DNA of 64,000 nucleotides from Gracilaria gracilis (taxonomy: Eukaryota; Rhodophyta; Florideophyceae; Gracilariales; Gracilariaceae). Below, one piece after another: positions 50,553-62,265 of the stretch; position 1 is the stretch's first letter, and the number at the start of each line of letters is the position of its first letter. The notes beneath the pieces were generated by a model. It ran no database searches. It saw only the letters and a list, made by a program, of their open reading frames with translations, and was not told where the DNA came from. A program made the position numbers and the translations under genes. Where the stretch lies: NCBI GenBank assembly GCA_030374805.1, contig JARGSG010000003.1:1-64000 (forward strand). Direction: 5' to 3'.

Positions 50553-51865
50553 ATGCAAGCCTTCCTAGCACCAGCTGCAGTTCCGCTGCGCGGAAACACG
50601 GTCGCTGACGTCTCCACGCGCGTGGCCGACATTCAATGTGCACGTCGCGCCACCCCGAGCATGGTAGTTCTCGGAAAGCCACCGAGCTCATCTGACATCC
50701 CATCTTCATCTCCAGAACAAGATTCATCGTCATCTCCATCTTTAGTGTCGTCGATACCGGAATGGAAGACATTGCAGCGACATAAGGAGAACGTAATTGA
50801 CAAGTCGCATTTGCGACAGTTGCTTGATGATGAAAAGAGATTTGAGCAACTCTACGTGGAATATGATGGCGTGTATATGGACTAATCCCGTCAGAGGATT
50901 AATCTTGAAACAAAGAGATTACTGCTTGAATTGGCTAAGTCTGTGAACTTGGAACAACGCATTAAGGACATGTTTTCTGGAAAGAGGATCAACACGACTG
51001 AGAATCAACACGACTGAGAATCGAGTTGTTCTTCACACCGCATTGCGTGCGAAAAGAAGTGAAGTGTTGATGCTGGATGGTGTTAACGTTGTGGAGCAAG
51101 TACACTCCGTGCTCACTCGCATCCGCAAGTTCACTGATCTCGTTCGATCTAGGCAGCATCGTGGTGCAACTGGAAAGCACATCAAGAATTTTGTTGCAGT
51201 TGGTATTGGTGGAAGTTATCTGGGTCCTGACTTTGTGTACGAGGCATTGAATACTGATGCTGAAGCATCTAGTGCTGGGCAGCAAGCTGGCTATTCTCTT
51301 CACTTCCTGGCGAGTGTTGATCCGGTTGATGTCAAACGCGCATTGGATGTGTTTGATGCCGAGGAGACGATGGTGATTGTTGTGAGCAAGACATTTACCA
51401 CGCGTGAGACTATTGTCAATGCTAAGACTGTTAGAACCTGGCTTTGGGACAATATGGGCAATGACCCTAATATTGTTCGTCAGCATATGGTTGCATGCAG
51501 TACGAACATGGAGAAGACAAAGGAGTTTGATATTGCTCCAGAGAACGTATTTCCGTTCTGGGACTCGGTTGGCGGACGTTACTCCGTATGCGCTTCAGTT
51601 GGTGCGTTGCCATTGAGTCTTGTTTATGGATACACCGTGTTCGAAAAGTTCCTCGGTGGAGCCCGCAGTATCGACAAGCATCTTGTCAACGCTTCGTTGG
51701 AAAGAAACATTCCAGTCTTGATGGGATTGATGGGAGTATGGAATATGAGCTTCATGGGTTACAAGTCACGTGCGAAGCATCCCTATACCGAGGCTTTGAA
51801 CAAGTTACCGGCTCATATCTAACAGGTTGATATGGAAAGCAATGGAAAGCACGTTTCTCGAGCGG
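50553..51865 (+). pseudogene. GPI: glucose-6-phosphate isomerase, N-terminal two thirds
   Basis: ATG at 50553. The first about 45 residues (MQAFLAPAAVPLRGN, then RRATPSMVVLGK) look like a plastid transit peptide. Mature GPI follows: PEWKTLQRHKENV, TAA at 50883-50885, SRQRINLETKRLLLELAKS, then FVAVGIGGSYLGPDFVYEAL near 51190-51250, VVSKTFTTRETIVNA, and FPFWDSVGGRYSVCASVGAL near 51550-51605 (both family signatures). A 16-bp tandem duplication (50992-51007, 51008-51023) shifts the frame, and TAA at 51820-51822 falls in LPAHI, stop, QVDMESNGK. Homology ends at about 51862, losing the last third and its catalytic residues. GPI interconverts glucose-6-P and fructose-6-P; this copy cannot. Confidence 0.9.
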
Positions 51866-52035
51866 CTGTCCGACGGCATGGCCGCTTTGCGCATCCCACA
51901 CGTGGGCTGTCTTATCGAGCGATCCCGAGACGACGCGAGTGCCGTCGGCGCTAACTGCCGCGCAGGTCACAGAGTCGGTGTGACCTTGGAGCGGCCCGAC
52001 GGCATGGCCTCTCTCAGAAGCAATCCTCCGTCACG
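51866..52035 (-). pseudogene. single WD40 repeat fragment
   Basis: The minus strand encodes one complete WD40 blade and the start of another: GPLQGHTDSVTCAAVSADGT, then RVVSGSLDKTAHVWDAQSG and HAVGQPLEK. It resembles the WD40 blades of the NLR-like genes at 36.1 and 43.4 kb. It is joined head-on to the GPI pseudogene at about 51865, without spacer. Confidence 0.7.
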
Positions 52036-52069
52036 GTGACAGACCCCCGCTCATACAATACTGATACAC

Positions 52070-53990
52070 TCATTTATCATCAAACCGCACTCGTCTACGT
52101 GACTTTTTGCGTCGCTCCTCATCGAGCTCCTCACGCAAACAATCTTCATTCGCACTCGCTGCCACTCGTTTCGGCGCCGCCACAGACTGTCGATGTTTCG
52201 CCCTCCGCTCTCTCATCGCCATAACCTCTGTTTTCACATCCACTCCATCCGCTTCCCATATCGCCCTATCCCCACTACACCCTTCCTCCCCCCCATCCCC
52301 ATCCTGCGCGTTACCCTCTATCAACACAACTTCTTCCTCAAATAATTCATCTCCGACACCTTTGCCACTAATCCCACCTCTCGTCCGTCTCTTGAAAGTT
52401 CCGCCATGCTTCTCACTGATCTCATCTTCAGCAGAATGTTCCTTCGTGTGTGATGATCCTTTACAGCCTTGGCATCCGCCATTTCCGCCGCACTGGCTTC
52501 CTCCACTACGCTCACGCTGCTTCGTAGCTCTCTTATCATCACCTCTTCGATCGAGCTTTGCATGATAAGTCGTTCCACCACAATGGTACCCACGCATCCG
52601 ATCCGATGTGCCCGACTGATGATCTGCATCCCTTGAGCCGAGTCCCACAATGGTTCAAATAGGAAAATGTACTTCACAAAGCTCAGGTCTAGTCCGACAC
52701 CACCCAGTCTAGAATTCATCAACAGAACGCTCGCGTCCTCGTTCCCGGCAAAAACCTTGATTGCCTTGCGAGAATATTCTGATGGTGACTTGCACTTTTT
52801 GACAAAGTCTGACGTATCTTGCTGATTTCACACGATATCGATGTAGGCGTCCTGCAGAATCTCTGACTTCTTCAGATACAACTGAGCAAGTTTCAGATGA
52901 TCTGTGTTTTCACTATGTATAATCACTTTTGGTCGAACATTTCGCGCTTCGCTGCTTCCTTCGTCCCATACTTCCACCAGTGGTAGCTCCTCAATCTTAC
53001 TCACAAGGTACCGCAATTTGGCGCTCTCGGTAATGTCCTAATCATGCTGCCACTCACTGGAATAGATACTAGGTTGCATTTCGATCAAGTCTTTCGGTTC
53101 TTCATTTCTTCCCATCACGTACGGATTACGGCATCCCGGTACGACACATGCCGTCCTCTCCCTAATAAGACATCCATCACACAGAAAATGGGCACATGGA
53201 GTCACAAAAAGAAGATGAACGTCATCACGACACCGACCGCATCTCCCACTGCTTCCCGTCAGCGCCTTTGCAATCTTGGGCAGCTTTCCGTTTACTATAT
53301 AACCGATATAACGTGGTTCGTCAGGAAGTCGATTCGGATTCTCTCGTGGAATATGAATCATGGATCCGCCTTCGGAACGAATCCAGTCAAACCACCCTCG
53401 ACGTCTCTTCAAGTCCTCCAAGAAATACCAGTCATATCCGTTCTCTTCGCCACTCTCAACATCAATGTCTTCTTCAAGAATGGGGTCGCGGAAGCACTCA
53501 TCCTCTGCAACACGAGAGCAGTGCCTGTACTCGTCACGCAGCAGTAGGAACATGTCTAACACATCATTTGTATAAAACTTCACTTCCATGGAGCCCCCAA
53601 AACAACTTGCTTTCCGCAAGTTGGAAACGAGCGTGGATGCTGATCCCTTGTTTCGTTTCTTCAACAACGACTGTTCATGGTCTTCATCGAACCAATCCGA
53701 CGTCATCAGATTTCTTTTCCCCATCCTGATGAGCCCGTTGTAACTCTCCGCTGTATCCGCGCTGAAGTTCAAAAAGATGTTCCTGACATGGCACTTGGCT
53801 TTCAAAAGTGACATGTCCGCGCGAATCATGATTGATTCTAGCAGTCTTGAAAGTCGATCTAGACTCTCAGTTTTGTACCGCATATACGAGTCACGAATTC
53901 CCACCCGCCATGCATCTTTGTCCAATCGGTATGCTTCGTCTCGAATAAAAGTGACGGAGAGTAAAAGTGGTCAACATCAGTGCGAGGAGT
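52070..53990 (-). pseudogene. F-box/SNF2/RING-type helicase, C-terminal half
   Basis: From high to low coordinates the minus strand reads LLLSVTFIRDEAYRLDKDAW, LLESIMIRADMSLLKAKC, then FLNFSADTAESYNGLI, all matching the mid-region of plant At3g54460-type proteins. A RING-like finger (CGRCRDDVHLLFVTPCAHFL, CDGCLIRERTAC, then VPGC) follows at about 53140-53230. Next come TAG at 53038-53040, PKVIIHSENTDHLKLAQLYL, TGA at 52828-52830, and the helicase C-terminal lobe with LLMNSRLGGVGLDLSFV and QIISRAHRIG (motifs V and VI). A probable frameshift near 52440 leads to a basic tail ending RRRVRFDDK at 52070. The two stops are in one unbroken frame. The N-terminal half of the same family is at 23.3-24.25 kb on the plus strand; about 150-200 residues between the halves are absent from both. 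Confidence 0.75.
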
Positions 53991-54064
53991 GTACGATGTA
54001 GGCGTTCGAGTCATAACCCACCTGATGTCGGTCTTTATTTATCTTTAACAATGTGACTGCGACA

Positions 54065-54454
54065 ATGTATTCCGATCAGCATCGTAACATTTTCAATTCC
54101 GATGAGGACGACAGTTCATTCGCAAGCCGGAGACCGCGCAGAACCAAGAGATTGAGCACGCGCAGCTTCAGCAACTTAGACGCGAACGACTGCTCCGTTC
54201 CCGGATTGAGATTCAGGAGAAGGACGCGGTTGATTAGGCCCAACGACTCTGATGACGAAAAAAGCTCTTCCGCCAAATATCGACCAGGGAGGATGAGATT
54301 GAACTGGGATAATGCTACCGATGATGTCGAAGTCTCTTCTTCCATGCATGAACAACGGAGGAAACAGAAAAGGTTCGTCTCTGTATATGCCGAAGACGAG
54401 TGGTCTATGGCTGTACATTGCGAAGCAGTGCGGGAGACAGATTCTTCACACTGA
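54065..54454 (+). CDS. hypothetical acidic/Arg-Ser protein
   Basis: ATG at 54065, 129 codons to TGA at 54452: FNSDEDDSSFASRRPRRTKR, then LRFRRRTRLIRPNDSDDEKS and RRKQKRF. Charged, disordered, nuclear-like composition. A second frame (54312-54734) with FSVFSGKATFVLCVGERSHK, DEADVRSLALKTQITLVG and CSICIGC continues sensibly from it, which suggests a frameshift near 54440. Divergent from the SNF2 C-terminal fragment. No family is recognised. Confidence 0.4.
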   Translation: MYSDQHRNIFNSDEDDSSFASRRPRRTKRLSTRSFSNLDANDCSVPGLRFRRRTRLIRPNDSDDEKSSSAKYRPGRMRLNWDNATDDVEVSSSMHEQRRKQKRFVSVYAEDEWSMAVHCEAVRETDSSH

Positions 54455-54734
54455 TTTCGTAGGAATGAATCGTGAAGATACTCTAAGAGGAACTGGAGAC
54501 CCCGGAAACTTCTCTGTTTTCTCTGGAAAGGCGACTTTTGTTTTGTGCGTTGGTGAACGTTCACACAAGGCAGTGGCAATAACCGATGAAGCAGATGTGA
54601 GATCTCTAGCGCTTAAGACACAGATAACTTTAGTTGGGACGCCTTCTTGCTCCATTTGCATCGGATGTAGGAATGTGTACCATGCTGGTGCGAGCCCCTC
54701 GGATTTTGAAATAGTCGCGCGTTCCAGGTGTTAA

Positions 54735-55282
54735 ATGACCATTTTCTGTTTATGAGTACTCGCGTGTTGACGAGGGTGGCCGTAGATTTGCTTCCTACTT
54801 GAACCATACTGACATCATGATCTCAGAACCTGGCAAGATGAAACTAAAATAAAATTCTGCCTTTGACGCTAACCGTGAATAGAATGCTTCAAAATCAGTA
54901 TTACTCAAGAGATACTGCCTGTCGCGAATGAAATATTGATGTTTGCCCGTGGCAAACGTGTTCCTTGTGAGTCAAAAAGGGGTTTTCATAGGTTACAGGG
55001 CCAAGGTTTGTTCATCTTACCTCGTAATCCGCTGATATTTGCAAAGAGATTTGCTTCGTACTTGAATCACTCCAATTTTGCCGTGACAGAAAGTAAAAGG
55101 ATCACACCAGGTTTAAAAAGGGACTTTGATGGTAACTCTAAAAAAGATGCTACTATGTTCTTTATTCTCCATTCAAATTACCAATTGCGAGGTAAATACT
55201 AGTCATGCCACGTGGGGAACCTGTTTGCTGTGCTTCACAAGGTTCTTATCGTAGGTTACCGGACCAAATCGACGTCACTGTA
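54735..55282 (+). other. diverged internal duplicates of the 54.5-kb sequence
   Basis: RFASYLNHTDIMISE (from 54785) and RFASYLNHSNFAVTE (from 55048) are related, as are GTTTTCATAGGTTACAGGGC near 54982 and TTCTTATCGTAGGTTACCGG near 55243. This implies two to three decayed tandem copies of a module of about 270 bp. Confidence 0.4.
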
Positions 55283-55708
55283 TTAAACCTGTACCGCGCA
55301 TTTGCTGCTATTTTTGCGAGAGCTTATGTGATAAACCTTAAACATGTAGTACACAATTTCTGATAGGATACCATCATCTTGCTTCTCATTGCTACAAACG
55401 TGAATCTTGTGTGCAATACAAAGTACGAATATAACTCTTCCCCTATAGCCATAAACACCATAACCTCGAAGAACAATCACAAGAGGCACAACAACCTCAT
55501 TATCTACCTCTAAGCACCGGCATTTAACTTGAGATATGTCATAAGGGTAAAGGGTCAGTTGAATCACACACATGTCGGAACTACGGGCAAGAGAGACAGG
55601 TTTGCTACGTTTCTCGTTTTTCTCGTTCTCAATCACAGCTAGCTCAAAACGTATTTGAGTTTTACTATTATGCAGGATGGTACTTACAATCTTCATAATC
55701 AGCCACAT
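55283..55708 (-). CDS. hypothetical protein, 141 residues
   Basis: First ATG at 55706-55708 (MWLIMKIVSTILHNSKTQI). An uninterrupted frame to 55283, with beta-strand-like segments (RFELAVIENEKNEKRSKP, VIQLTLYPYDISQVKCRCLE and VVVPLVIVLRGYGVYGYRGR). The composition is plausible for a folded protein, but no motif is recognised and neighbouring sequence gives no help. Confidence 0.3.
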   Translation of the reverse strand: MWLIMKIVSTILHNSKTQIRFELAVIENEKNEKRSKPVSLARSSDMCVIQLTLYPYDISQVKCRCLEVDNEVVVPLVIVLRGYGVYGYRGRVIFVLCIAHKIHVCSNEKQDDGILSEIVYYMFKVYHISSRKNSSKCAVQV

Positions 55709-57165
55709 TGCTCTGCAGAGGGCAACGCATACTTCTTCAACGTTTGTTCTTAACAATTTTTATTATTCCTACTCAATTAAAAATACCCTCCGGACACGCT
55801 CTTTGATGCATTTCAACGATAAAGTACGCTTTCATGGGCTCCTTTTCCGCGTCTTTGTGTACGCTGTTCGTTTGCTTGGCTAACTTCATGTGGTTCTGCT
55901 GATGCTGTGTGTGCGCGCAGGTATGTGGCACTGGCGTGGTTGCGTGTGCATGCCGCGGCTCTGTGGTGGTGTTTAAGGTAAAGTTGGAAAAGCCCGTCTA
56001 TGCGGATCTAGACGCCACAATGAACTTGATTTACTAGATGAATATCAATCCAAAACGAAAGTAACCATAACATATAACACTTCATTAAACTAAGAGTTAG
56101 TGCTATTCTCCTCGTCACGACGCTTCTTTTTTCCATGCCTCTTGCGTGGCTTCTTTGACAACCCGCCCGTGTAAGCTCCATTGTCTTCAGTCGTAGCGTT
56201 TTCCTTCCTTTCGTTGTCTTGAACAGATGGCAAACGTGACATTCACTAGTTTGCGTTGGTTGAACCAGCGCCGACAACCGAAGGTACCCGAGCCATTGAT
56301 TGACTCCCAGCTAGAACCCCACCAAGAGCAGACTGATGGTGACTTTGCGCTGTGTTTCCCAGAGTTGCTGACGGAGAGGTATTGCAACTTTCTGCGGAAC
56401 CCGTACCACGCGTATCAAAACGTAAAAGCCTCGATCTTCTCAGATTCACGCACTGAAGGCATTCTCCTGGTTTCGAGACTCTCTTTGTTTGGTAACTATT
56501 ATGCGCGCACATGTTGTCGCGCCGGGTTATATAATTCACTGTGTGCTGCTCGTTCTGCTCTCTCTCGTATGGCCGCAGCCTGTGTACAACGTGCGTTCGG
56601 TGCGGCACATATTGTCTGAGTAGAAAAGCTGTGATAAAAGAAGATGGTTTCTGGAGCGGTATGGAGCGTAATATTGTGAATGTTCTTCCACTTGTTCGGG
56701 ACAGCTTATTTAAATGTTTGGACTTGTAATGTTCTACTACTTTAAAGCTATCTAATGCTTGCATTACAGATGAAACCCCAGATTCATCGTCATTATTGTC
56801 GCTTTCATACAACTCGACCACCAAGTTTTTTATTTTTCCAGAACTCTTGCCGGAACGTGGTGAGACTTTGAATCTGGCGTTCTCGGATTCTGCGATTGTT
56901 GGTCCTCTTAGTGATCCATTTTCCATGGTGGCCTTTAAAACGAGCCCGCAGACCTATAACAATAGGGAATGAAACTGATGACATGGCTGCTGACACTATC
57001 GGCCCGCAAGAACAGCAGGACTCGTGGCCATTTCTTTCGGATTCCATGATACAGCAGTTGAGATTCAAGCCAGGTCTTCAGCTGACGCCAATAAGCCTTC
57101 AATTGCGGGTTGAATCGACACTTCACCAAATTTCCAAAAGAAGTGTAGTATAGTGAGCCCGGACG
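55709..57165. other. possible downstream part of the Penelope-like element; unrecognised ORF 56246-56926 (-)
   Basis: The minus-strand frame just left of the PLE reverse transcriptase (56935-57129: FNPQLKAYWRQLKTWLESQL, then SSHVISFIPYCYRSAG) resembles the linker after PLE RTs, and the minus ORF at 56246-56926 follows. No GIY-YIG endonuclease motif was identified. Confidence 0.35.
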
Positions 57166-57690
57166 TTAGCTCACATAGTGCACCGCGGCAGGTAGATACT
57201 TTCCAGAGTATCCTCGTTGTGCCATCATCCGCAATAGCAAGGCCAGCTTGGCCTTCCACGTACGTTCATCAGTAGTGTTGCGGATGTAACGAATCATTTC
57301 TATTTTCACTATACTGGCGAATGTGTGCGTGGGATGCTTGGATTGGCCTTGGAGATAAAGCTCGGAGATAGGCTTGGAATAGGCCCGTTTATTCACGGTG
57401 TTGTAGAAGAAGAACCTCCGTCCTTCGTAGATCTCCAGGTCCAGGTAGACTACCTTCTTGTCACTGATATCCCAAGTCATACGCAGGTTTGAACAGGTGT
57501 CCAGCCTTTGCATGAGGTTCCCAGCAGTCTTCCTGTTCCAAGTTATTACCAAACCATCACCAATATAACAATTTTGGTGATAAGAAACTGAAGAACTATC
57601 AAGTGCCGCAAAGAACACCTCTATATCATCCAAACGTCTCCAACAAAGAGCCACAGGGAAGCACCTGGAACGGGATAAAGAAATTTGAAA
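57166..57690 (-). pseudogene. Penelope-like element reverse transcriptase fragment
   Basis: The minus strand encodes the palm-to-thumb part of a Penelope-type RT: CYIGDGLVITWNRKTAGNLM, in place of RYIDDxxxIW, with the first catalytic Asp of the pair replaced by Gly. After it come RMTWDISDKKVVYLDLEIYE (the FLDLxI motif), KRAYSKPISELYLQGQSKHP with TH (the YRKPTxxxxYLxxxSxHP motif), EMIRYIRNTTDE and MMAQRGYSGKYL. The order and spacing are those of PLE/telomerase-related RTs and not of LINE or LTR elements. Upstream RT fingers and terminal repeats were not found. The altered active site and missing parts make it inactive. Confidence 0.7.
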
Positions 57691-59354
57691 GAAAGATTTT
57701 TTGGGTCAAATAGGTGGAATTGGGTGGGGAGATTCCCACATGCTTCCACCTATTTTCTGGACTGGATGTGGATCTAATGGATGAAGGAGCCTACCTCTCA
57801 TGTCTTGATGACTTCAATGTCGTAATCACATTCTATGGTATGGTTTTGGCGCTTACAGGGCATCTTCAGAGACGTATTCAAGTATTTCCTGGAATACTAA
57901 GTTCAAAACTGCATCAATCACTCACAGACGCACTTGGAGAGTTTTGTTGGGATGATGTTAAATACCTTCAGAGATGCTTATCGTTTCTGTGATAAGGGGT
58001 CTATGCAGGCATTCTTCGCCTCCCTAATCCAGATTTGCTCAACTTGACGTACTTCCTGGTGTCATGCGGAGACTAATTCAACCATCCGATTTTATTAGTA
58101 CGCCTTCACTTCATCCCATGAATGAATATGATGATGATGGACTCCCTCCTGATGTAGAGAAGCGTATAGTAGATTCGGTGTACTCCGTTGCTGTCTACAG
58201 CGAAAGTGAGAACAATAAATTGTGGTTTTTGCTTTGCAACAAGCGGATCCTTCGGATATCACTTCCAAACAACATGTTATTATTAGCTAGCAAATATTTT
58301 TTCCCGCACAACTAACAACTAATGAAACTCACTTGGCCCCGGTTCCTCAATTTTCACAGGTGGCATGAAAATACTGACCAGTCTACGTTTCAAAATACGT
58401 TATTAATTGTAGAAATACATATCCTAGAAACATCCAGGACATAAACGCATTTACTTCAGAGCGAAAAGACAGTCACTTACACGTAATGCAATGGAGCATA
58501 TGACAGAAGCGCAGTATGAGCTAACTACTGGACGTCTCGGCATTATACTTATTTGTAGTAGATTTCACGGATCACTTGAACAAAAGCTGCTCCTTTTCCT
58601 TCTGGAGTAATTTGCAGGGTAGCTTCGCACAACTAGAGGGTTCCCCTTCCAGCGATCTTCCTTGTATTTTGTTTTGTGCTTTGTTTCTCAAATTATGGCA
58701 TTGGGTTGAAGACTTTAAACAACATCGCTTATATGTAGTAACAAAAAGAGTTTCTTTGAATAACCACACGGTTCCCCTTGTAACCGTCATCGATTCAAAT
58801 AGTATTCTCTTCCGCTTTTGAAATTCTATTACGTGCTTTATTCTCTGTCGTTCAAAATGACTTGTTCCTGTACTTCGCTGAGAGGGAGGAGAATTAATAA
58901 CGTGATGGTTTCAGAAAGAAATGAAAGCGAGGATAAAAAGCATGCTGAACTGACTCACGAACATATCGAGTATTCTTCCAACCCGCACGAGTCAGAGAAC
59001 ATATCCCAAGTGTGTTTCAAAGTTTTTCTACCTCACTCGTTCGTTTGCGCGAGGCATCCTCGAGAGACAATCTCCGCCAATGACACTGTAAATACGCGAA
59101 TGCTCTCCGAGCGCTCAGTGCGATTGCTGCGCGCACGCGAGCACGCGTGCTGGCGAGCGTTTTGACTGTATTGCTAACCCTCTAGCAGTGGCTGTGCGCG
59201 AAGGCATCACACACCAACAACCACGCCAGAGTGTTGGTGCGCGCCCGGCGCGTTGCTCCGATGCGCATCATGCGCCAGATGGCGTAGCGCACACGCACGC
59301 GTGTGATGCTACGCGTATTGCCAAGCCGTGATTGCTGCATGGCTGCTTAAAGGC
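57691..59354. other. no gene recognised
   Basis: Plus-strand frames at 57714-57992 and 58064-58315 (the latter with acidic MNEYDDDGLPPDVEKRIVDS) are coding-like in composition but have no motif. From about 59090 the sequence is CpG-rich. Confidence 0.3.
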
Positions 59355-61510
59355 TCAACCTTGGCACTTATTGCACCTGCGCTCGCGCGTGCATGACATG
59401 CGTTTTTCTACTTTCAAAATGCAGTCACAGGTGGGACAGCACGTGTGAAGGTTACCAACGTTCAAACGTGCAGCTGTGTTTTGTTCCACTGATGCGAGTA
59501 ACAACTTCCGTTTCCCCTTCTTCTCAGGGCACGCAACCTCTTGTTCCTCCCACCCTCGTTTTGTAAAGCGATAGCCCCTCAACCAAAGACGAATGCAACC
59601 AAGTCGCAGAACCCTGCAGTACCCTCTCCGCCGCCACATGGGGAAGAGCACACGCACCACTCCAACAGTTTTGAACCGAAGCAGCCTGAACCAGCGAGGA
59701 ATCCAACCCATTCTCGGGACAACCCAGCAACTTCTCCGCGCGATTCTATGTAAACACCGCCTTATATTATATAGTACAGACGCTAGAACTTCCTTTTTCC
59801 TTGACTGTGGCTTGGTTGTTCGCCCTTCCAAGGCCTCTACTTCCTCTTCGAGTTCTGAATGGCAGTGTTCTTTAGACGCTCCAGCCCCTGTTCCGATTTG
59901 CTCATTACACGAATTCTGAACTCGTGCTTCGCTATCGTTGCCCACAGTCGTAGAGCCAACCTTGTCAACGACTTCCACCTGCGAATCTGCTGTCTGATCT
60001 TGATTAATTATGTGTACACGTAGAGATAATAAATTCAAAGGAAGCTTGAGCTGTCCCACTTCCAATCCCCTGATGTAATCGTATGAAACATCGTCTACAA
60101 CCCAGTCTTTCGCTTTGGGGAATGCCATGAACACTTCTCCGCCGTTCGAATCTTCAATGTCATATTCTATTTCTTGTTCATCGTATTGAACACCTCGATG
60201 GTTCACAATAAGGACAGGGTTGCGTTTGTATATGATCTTCATGTCGATGGGTCCTTCCCGATCACCAACGTTATACAACTTCTTCACTAGGTTCGAACGA
60301 AATTCATTGTTTTCCTCAACCTTCAATGTTGTCGGAATCGTTCCAGCAACATACTGTCTCTCTTACACAGTCCCCACAGAAAGTTTTTTTCATATCCAAG
60401 GTACTCATCTCGATCCCTACGTCTTCATCGTCAAACTCTGTCACCGCCGCGTACTCAAAAAGCTCATCAGTGCACGTCCTGTGGATTTTGTAGAAGAACT
60501 ACATGCCTTCTCCACCCAGAGTCTCCGCACGAATTAGATATGAGAACATTTGAGCGGCATATGATGAGTGTGCCCCAATCCTCAGGGCACCTGTACTCGA
60601 CAGAACAATTGAGAATCCAATCTTCATGTAAAATGTTCTCAAACAGTTCCTGTCCGTCGGGTCCACGGAAGTGACGTACTCAAAGTATCTGCCTTCCTCA
60701 CCTCGATCTTTAGTGAAACCCCGCACAATTTGGTCCGTTACACTTATATACACTCCTACATTGTCAAAGACATCGTCTTCAACCTCTTCAAGCCCAGGAA
60801 ATAGTTTTAGTACGATATATGTCCCGTAGTGTGTCAGCTTCTCTGGCCAATCGTTGTTCACTTTCCAGCCGTCAAATGCCTTCTCACTGTCGTTCGCAGT
60901 GTTTCGCAGGGATGCCCGCAAAAAGCTACGAGTCTTCTCTACTGAAACCGAGTCCAGGTTCTCTTCAATAAACCTTATGCAGTCCTGAATTCCAACAGTT
61001 TGCAGTTCTTTGATGGCTGTAGTACAGTGTGCACTAGTAAGCACTTGAAACCCATCAAACTTGGGAGTTATCTCAACATTAAAACCACCCTTCTGTTCCA
61101 CAATTCCCTTTTGTAATATCATGGATAGGATGTACTGATGTGCAACAAGAACTGAGTCCAGAACTGCCCTCTTCTTTCTCCGTTCTCCAATTCGAACAAA
61201 ACGAGAATTTGTAGAAATCCCAATGTATTTGTTCTGAAGAGAAATGGGATCATTGTCGAGAACTGAGAAAGCTCGGTAAATTTCCATCTGAAGCGGCGTA
61301 GCGGATGTAATTGGCTACTTCGTAGTAATCGTTCAGATCGAGACCGCGGACGCACATTCCAAATCCATATCTGTGAAGGATCCCATCAAAACAGGCTTTC
61401 TACATGGCCGCCATCTCCTTCTTCGGTTTGTTGTACGCGTCCTTGTTCGCAATCAACGGGTCAACGAGAACATATTCAAGTCGCTTCGGAGTCCCTACCA
61501 TTTTCGCACT
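59355..61510 (-). pseudogene. unidentified multi-segment protein, decayed but coherent
   Basis: The minus strand reads, from 61510 downward: KMVGTPKRLEYVLVDPLIAN, then KPKKEMAAM, TAG (about 61398), KACFDGILHRYGFGMCVRGL and DLNDYYEVANYIRYAASDGN. A frameshift near 61290 leads to an intact 262-codon frame (60499-61287) with NKYIGISTNSRFVRIGERRK, GFNVEITPKFDGFQVLTSAH, TYIVLKLFPGLEEVEDDVFD and GRYFEYVTSVDPTDRNCLRT. TAG (60499-60501) is followed in the same frame by FFYKIHRTCTDELFEYAAVT and FCGDC. A frameshift near 60355 leads to VAGTIPTTLKVEENNEFRSN and a frame open to 59355 that ends in a zinc-ribbon-like CCPTCDC...CNKC. I recognise no family. The continuity across lesions argues for a once-functional protein of 500 or more residues. 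The Arg/Trp-rich stretch 59520-59750 may be non-coding. Confidence 0.5.
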
Positions 61511-62257
61511 CTTGCCGATGGCGCTTTACGCGTCACATTTTCGAAAGGCGTACATGTACCAACGGTAGCAAACGCCATGTTACGGTAACAGTGCTTCCGC
61601 GCCAACGCGCGCGCACGGCCACGCAAACGGCGACGTGCGCGCTCTGTGGCACGCGCGTGCGCGGGATGGCTGCACGTGTGAGAGTGGGAGCGTGCGTGCG
61701 CGGTCGGCGCACGTGCGCGGTCTGCACGCCAGCGCGCGCGGGAGAGCACGGCGCGAGCCGCGCAACCTTATGCTTACAGCGCTCTGGCATGCGCTGTCTA
61801 ATATTAGCGCTGCGGGCGCGCCTGCCACCACACGCGCGTGTATAATTTGTAATTTTCTTATTCGCTTTCGTTCTGCGAATGTAAACGTGCTAGCGTCGCA
61901 ATGACCGGCGGTTTCCCAGGCTACCTTTGACGGTGAAGCTGTTCAGGCCGGTCTATTGCAATTTATGTCAGAGATTTCCTACAGAAAAAAACGATTGTTT
62001 GTACGCCAGGTCACGTACAATTTCCTGAATTTGGTACAAGAGCGTTAACCCTTATATGAAACTCTTTTCGAGCGCTTGTTGTTCATGCGCACGCTCAGTC
62101 CATTGATACCACTATTGCGTGGCGATTAAGCTTTGCTGGATGGTCTAGTCGACTGTAGCAGGAATGTTTACAGTGTGAAGCACGATTGCGCCTGCTCCAC
62201 GTAACGTAACGAAAATAACACTAGCGTTGTGTAAAGATAAGCGTACCCAGACTTGCC
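61511..62257. other. GC-rich dispersed repeat, then AT-richer spacer
   Basis: 61590-61790 is a CGCGCACG-rich block whose minus strand resembles 35935-36000. The remainder has no gene. Confidence 0.4.
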
Positions 62258-62265
62258 TATTTAAA
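62258..62265 (+). promoter_or_regulatory. TATA-like element
   Basis: TATTTAAA lies 125 bp upstream of the ATG at 62390, with an initiator-like TCAGTGC about 25 bp downstream near 62289. Placement is right for a core promoter, but no experimental support exists. Confidence 0.3.
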
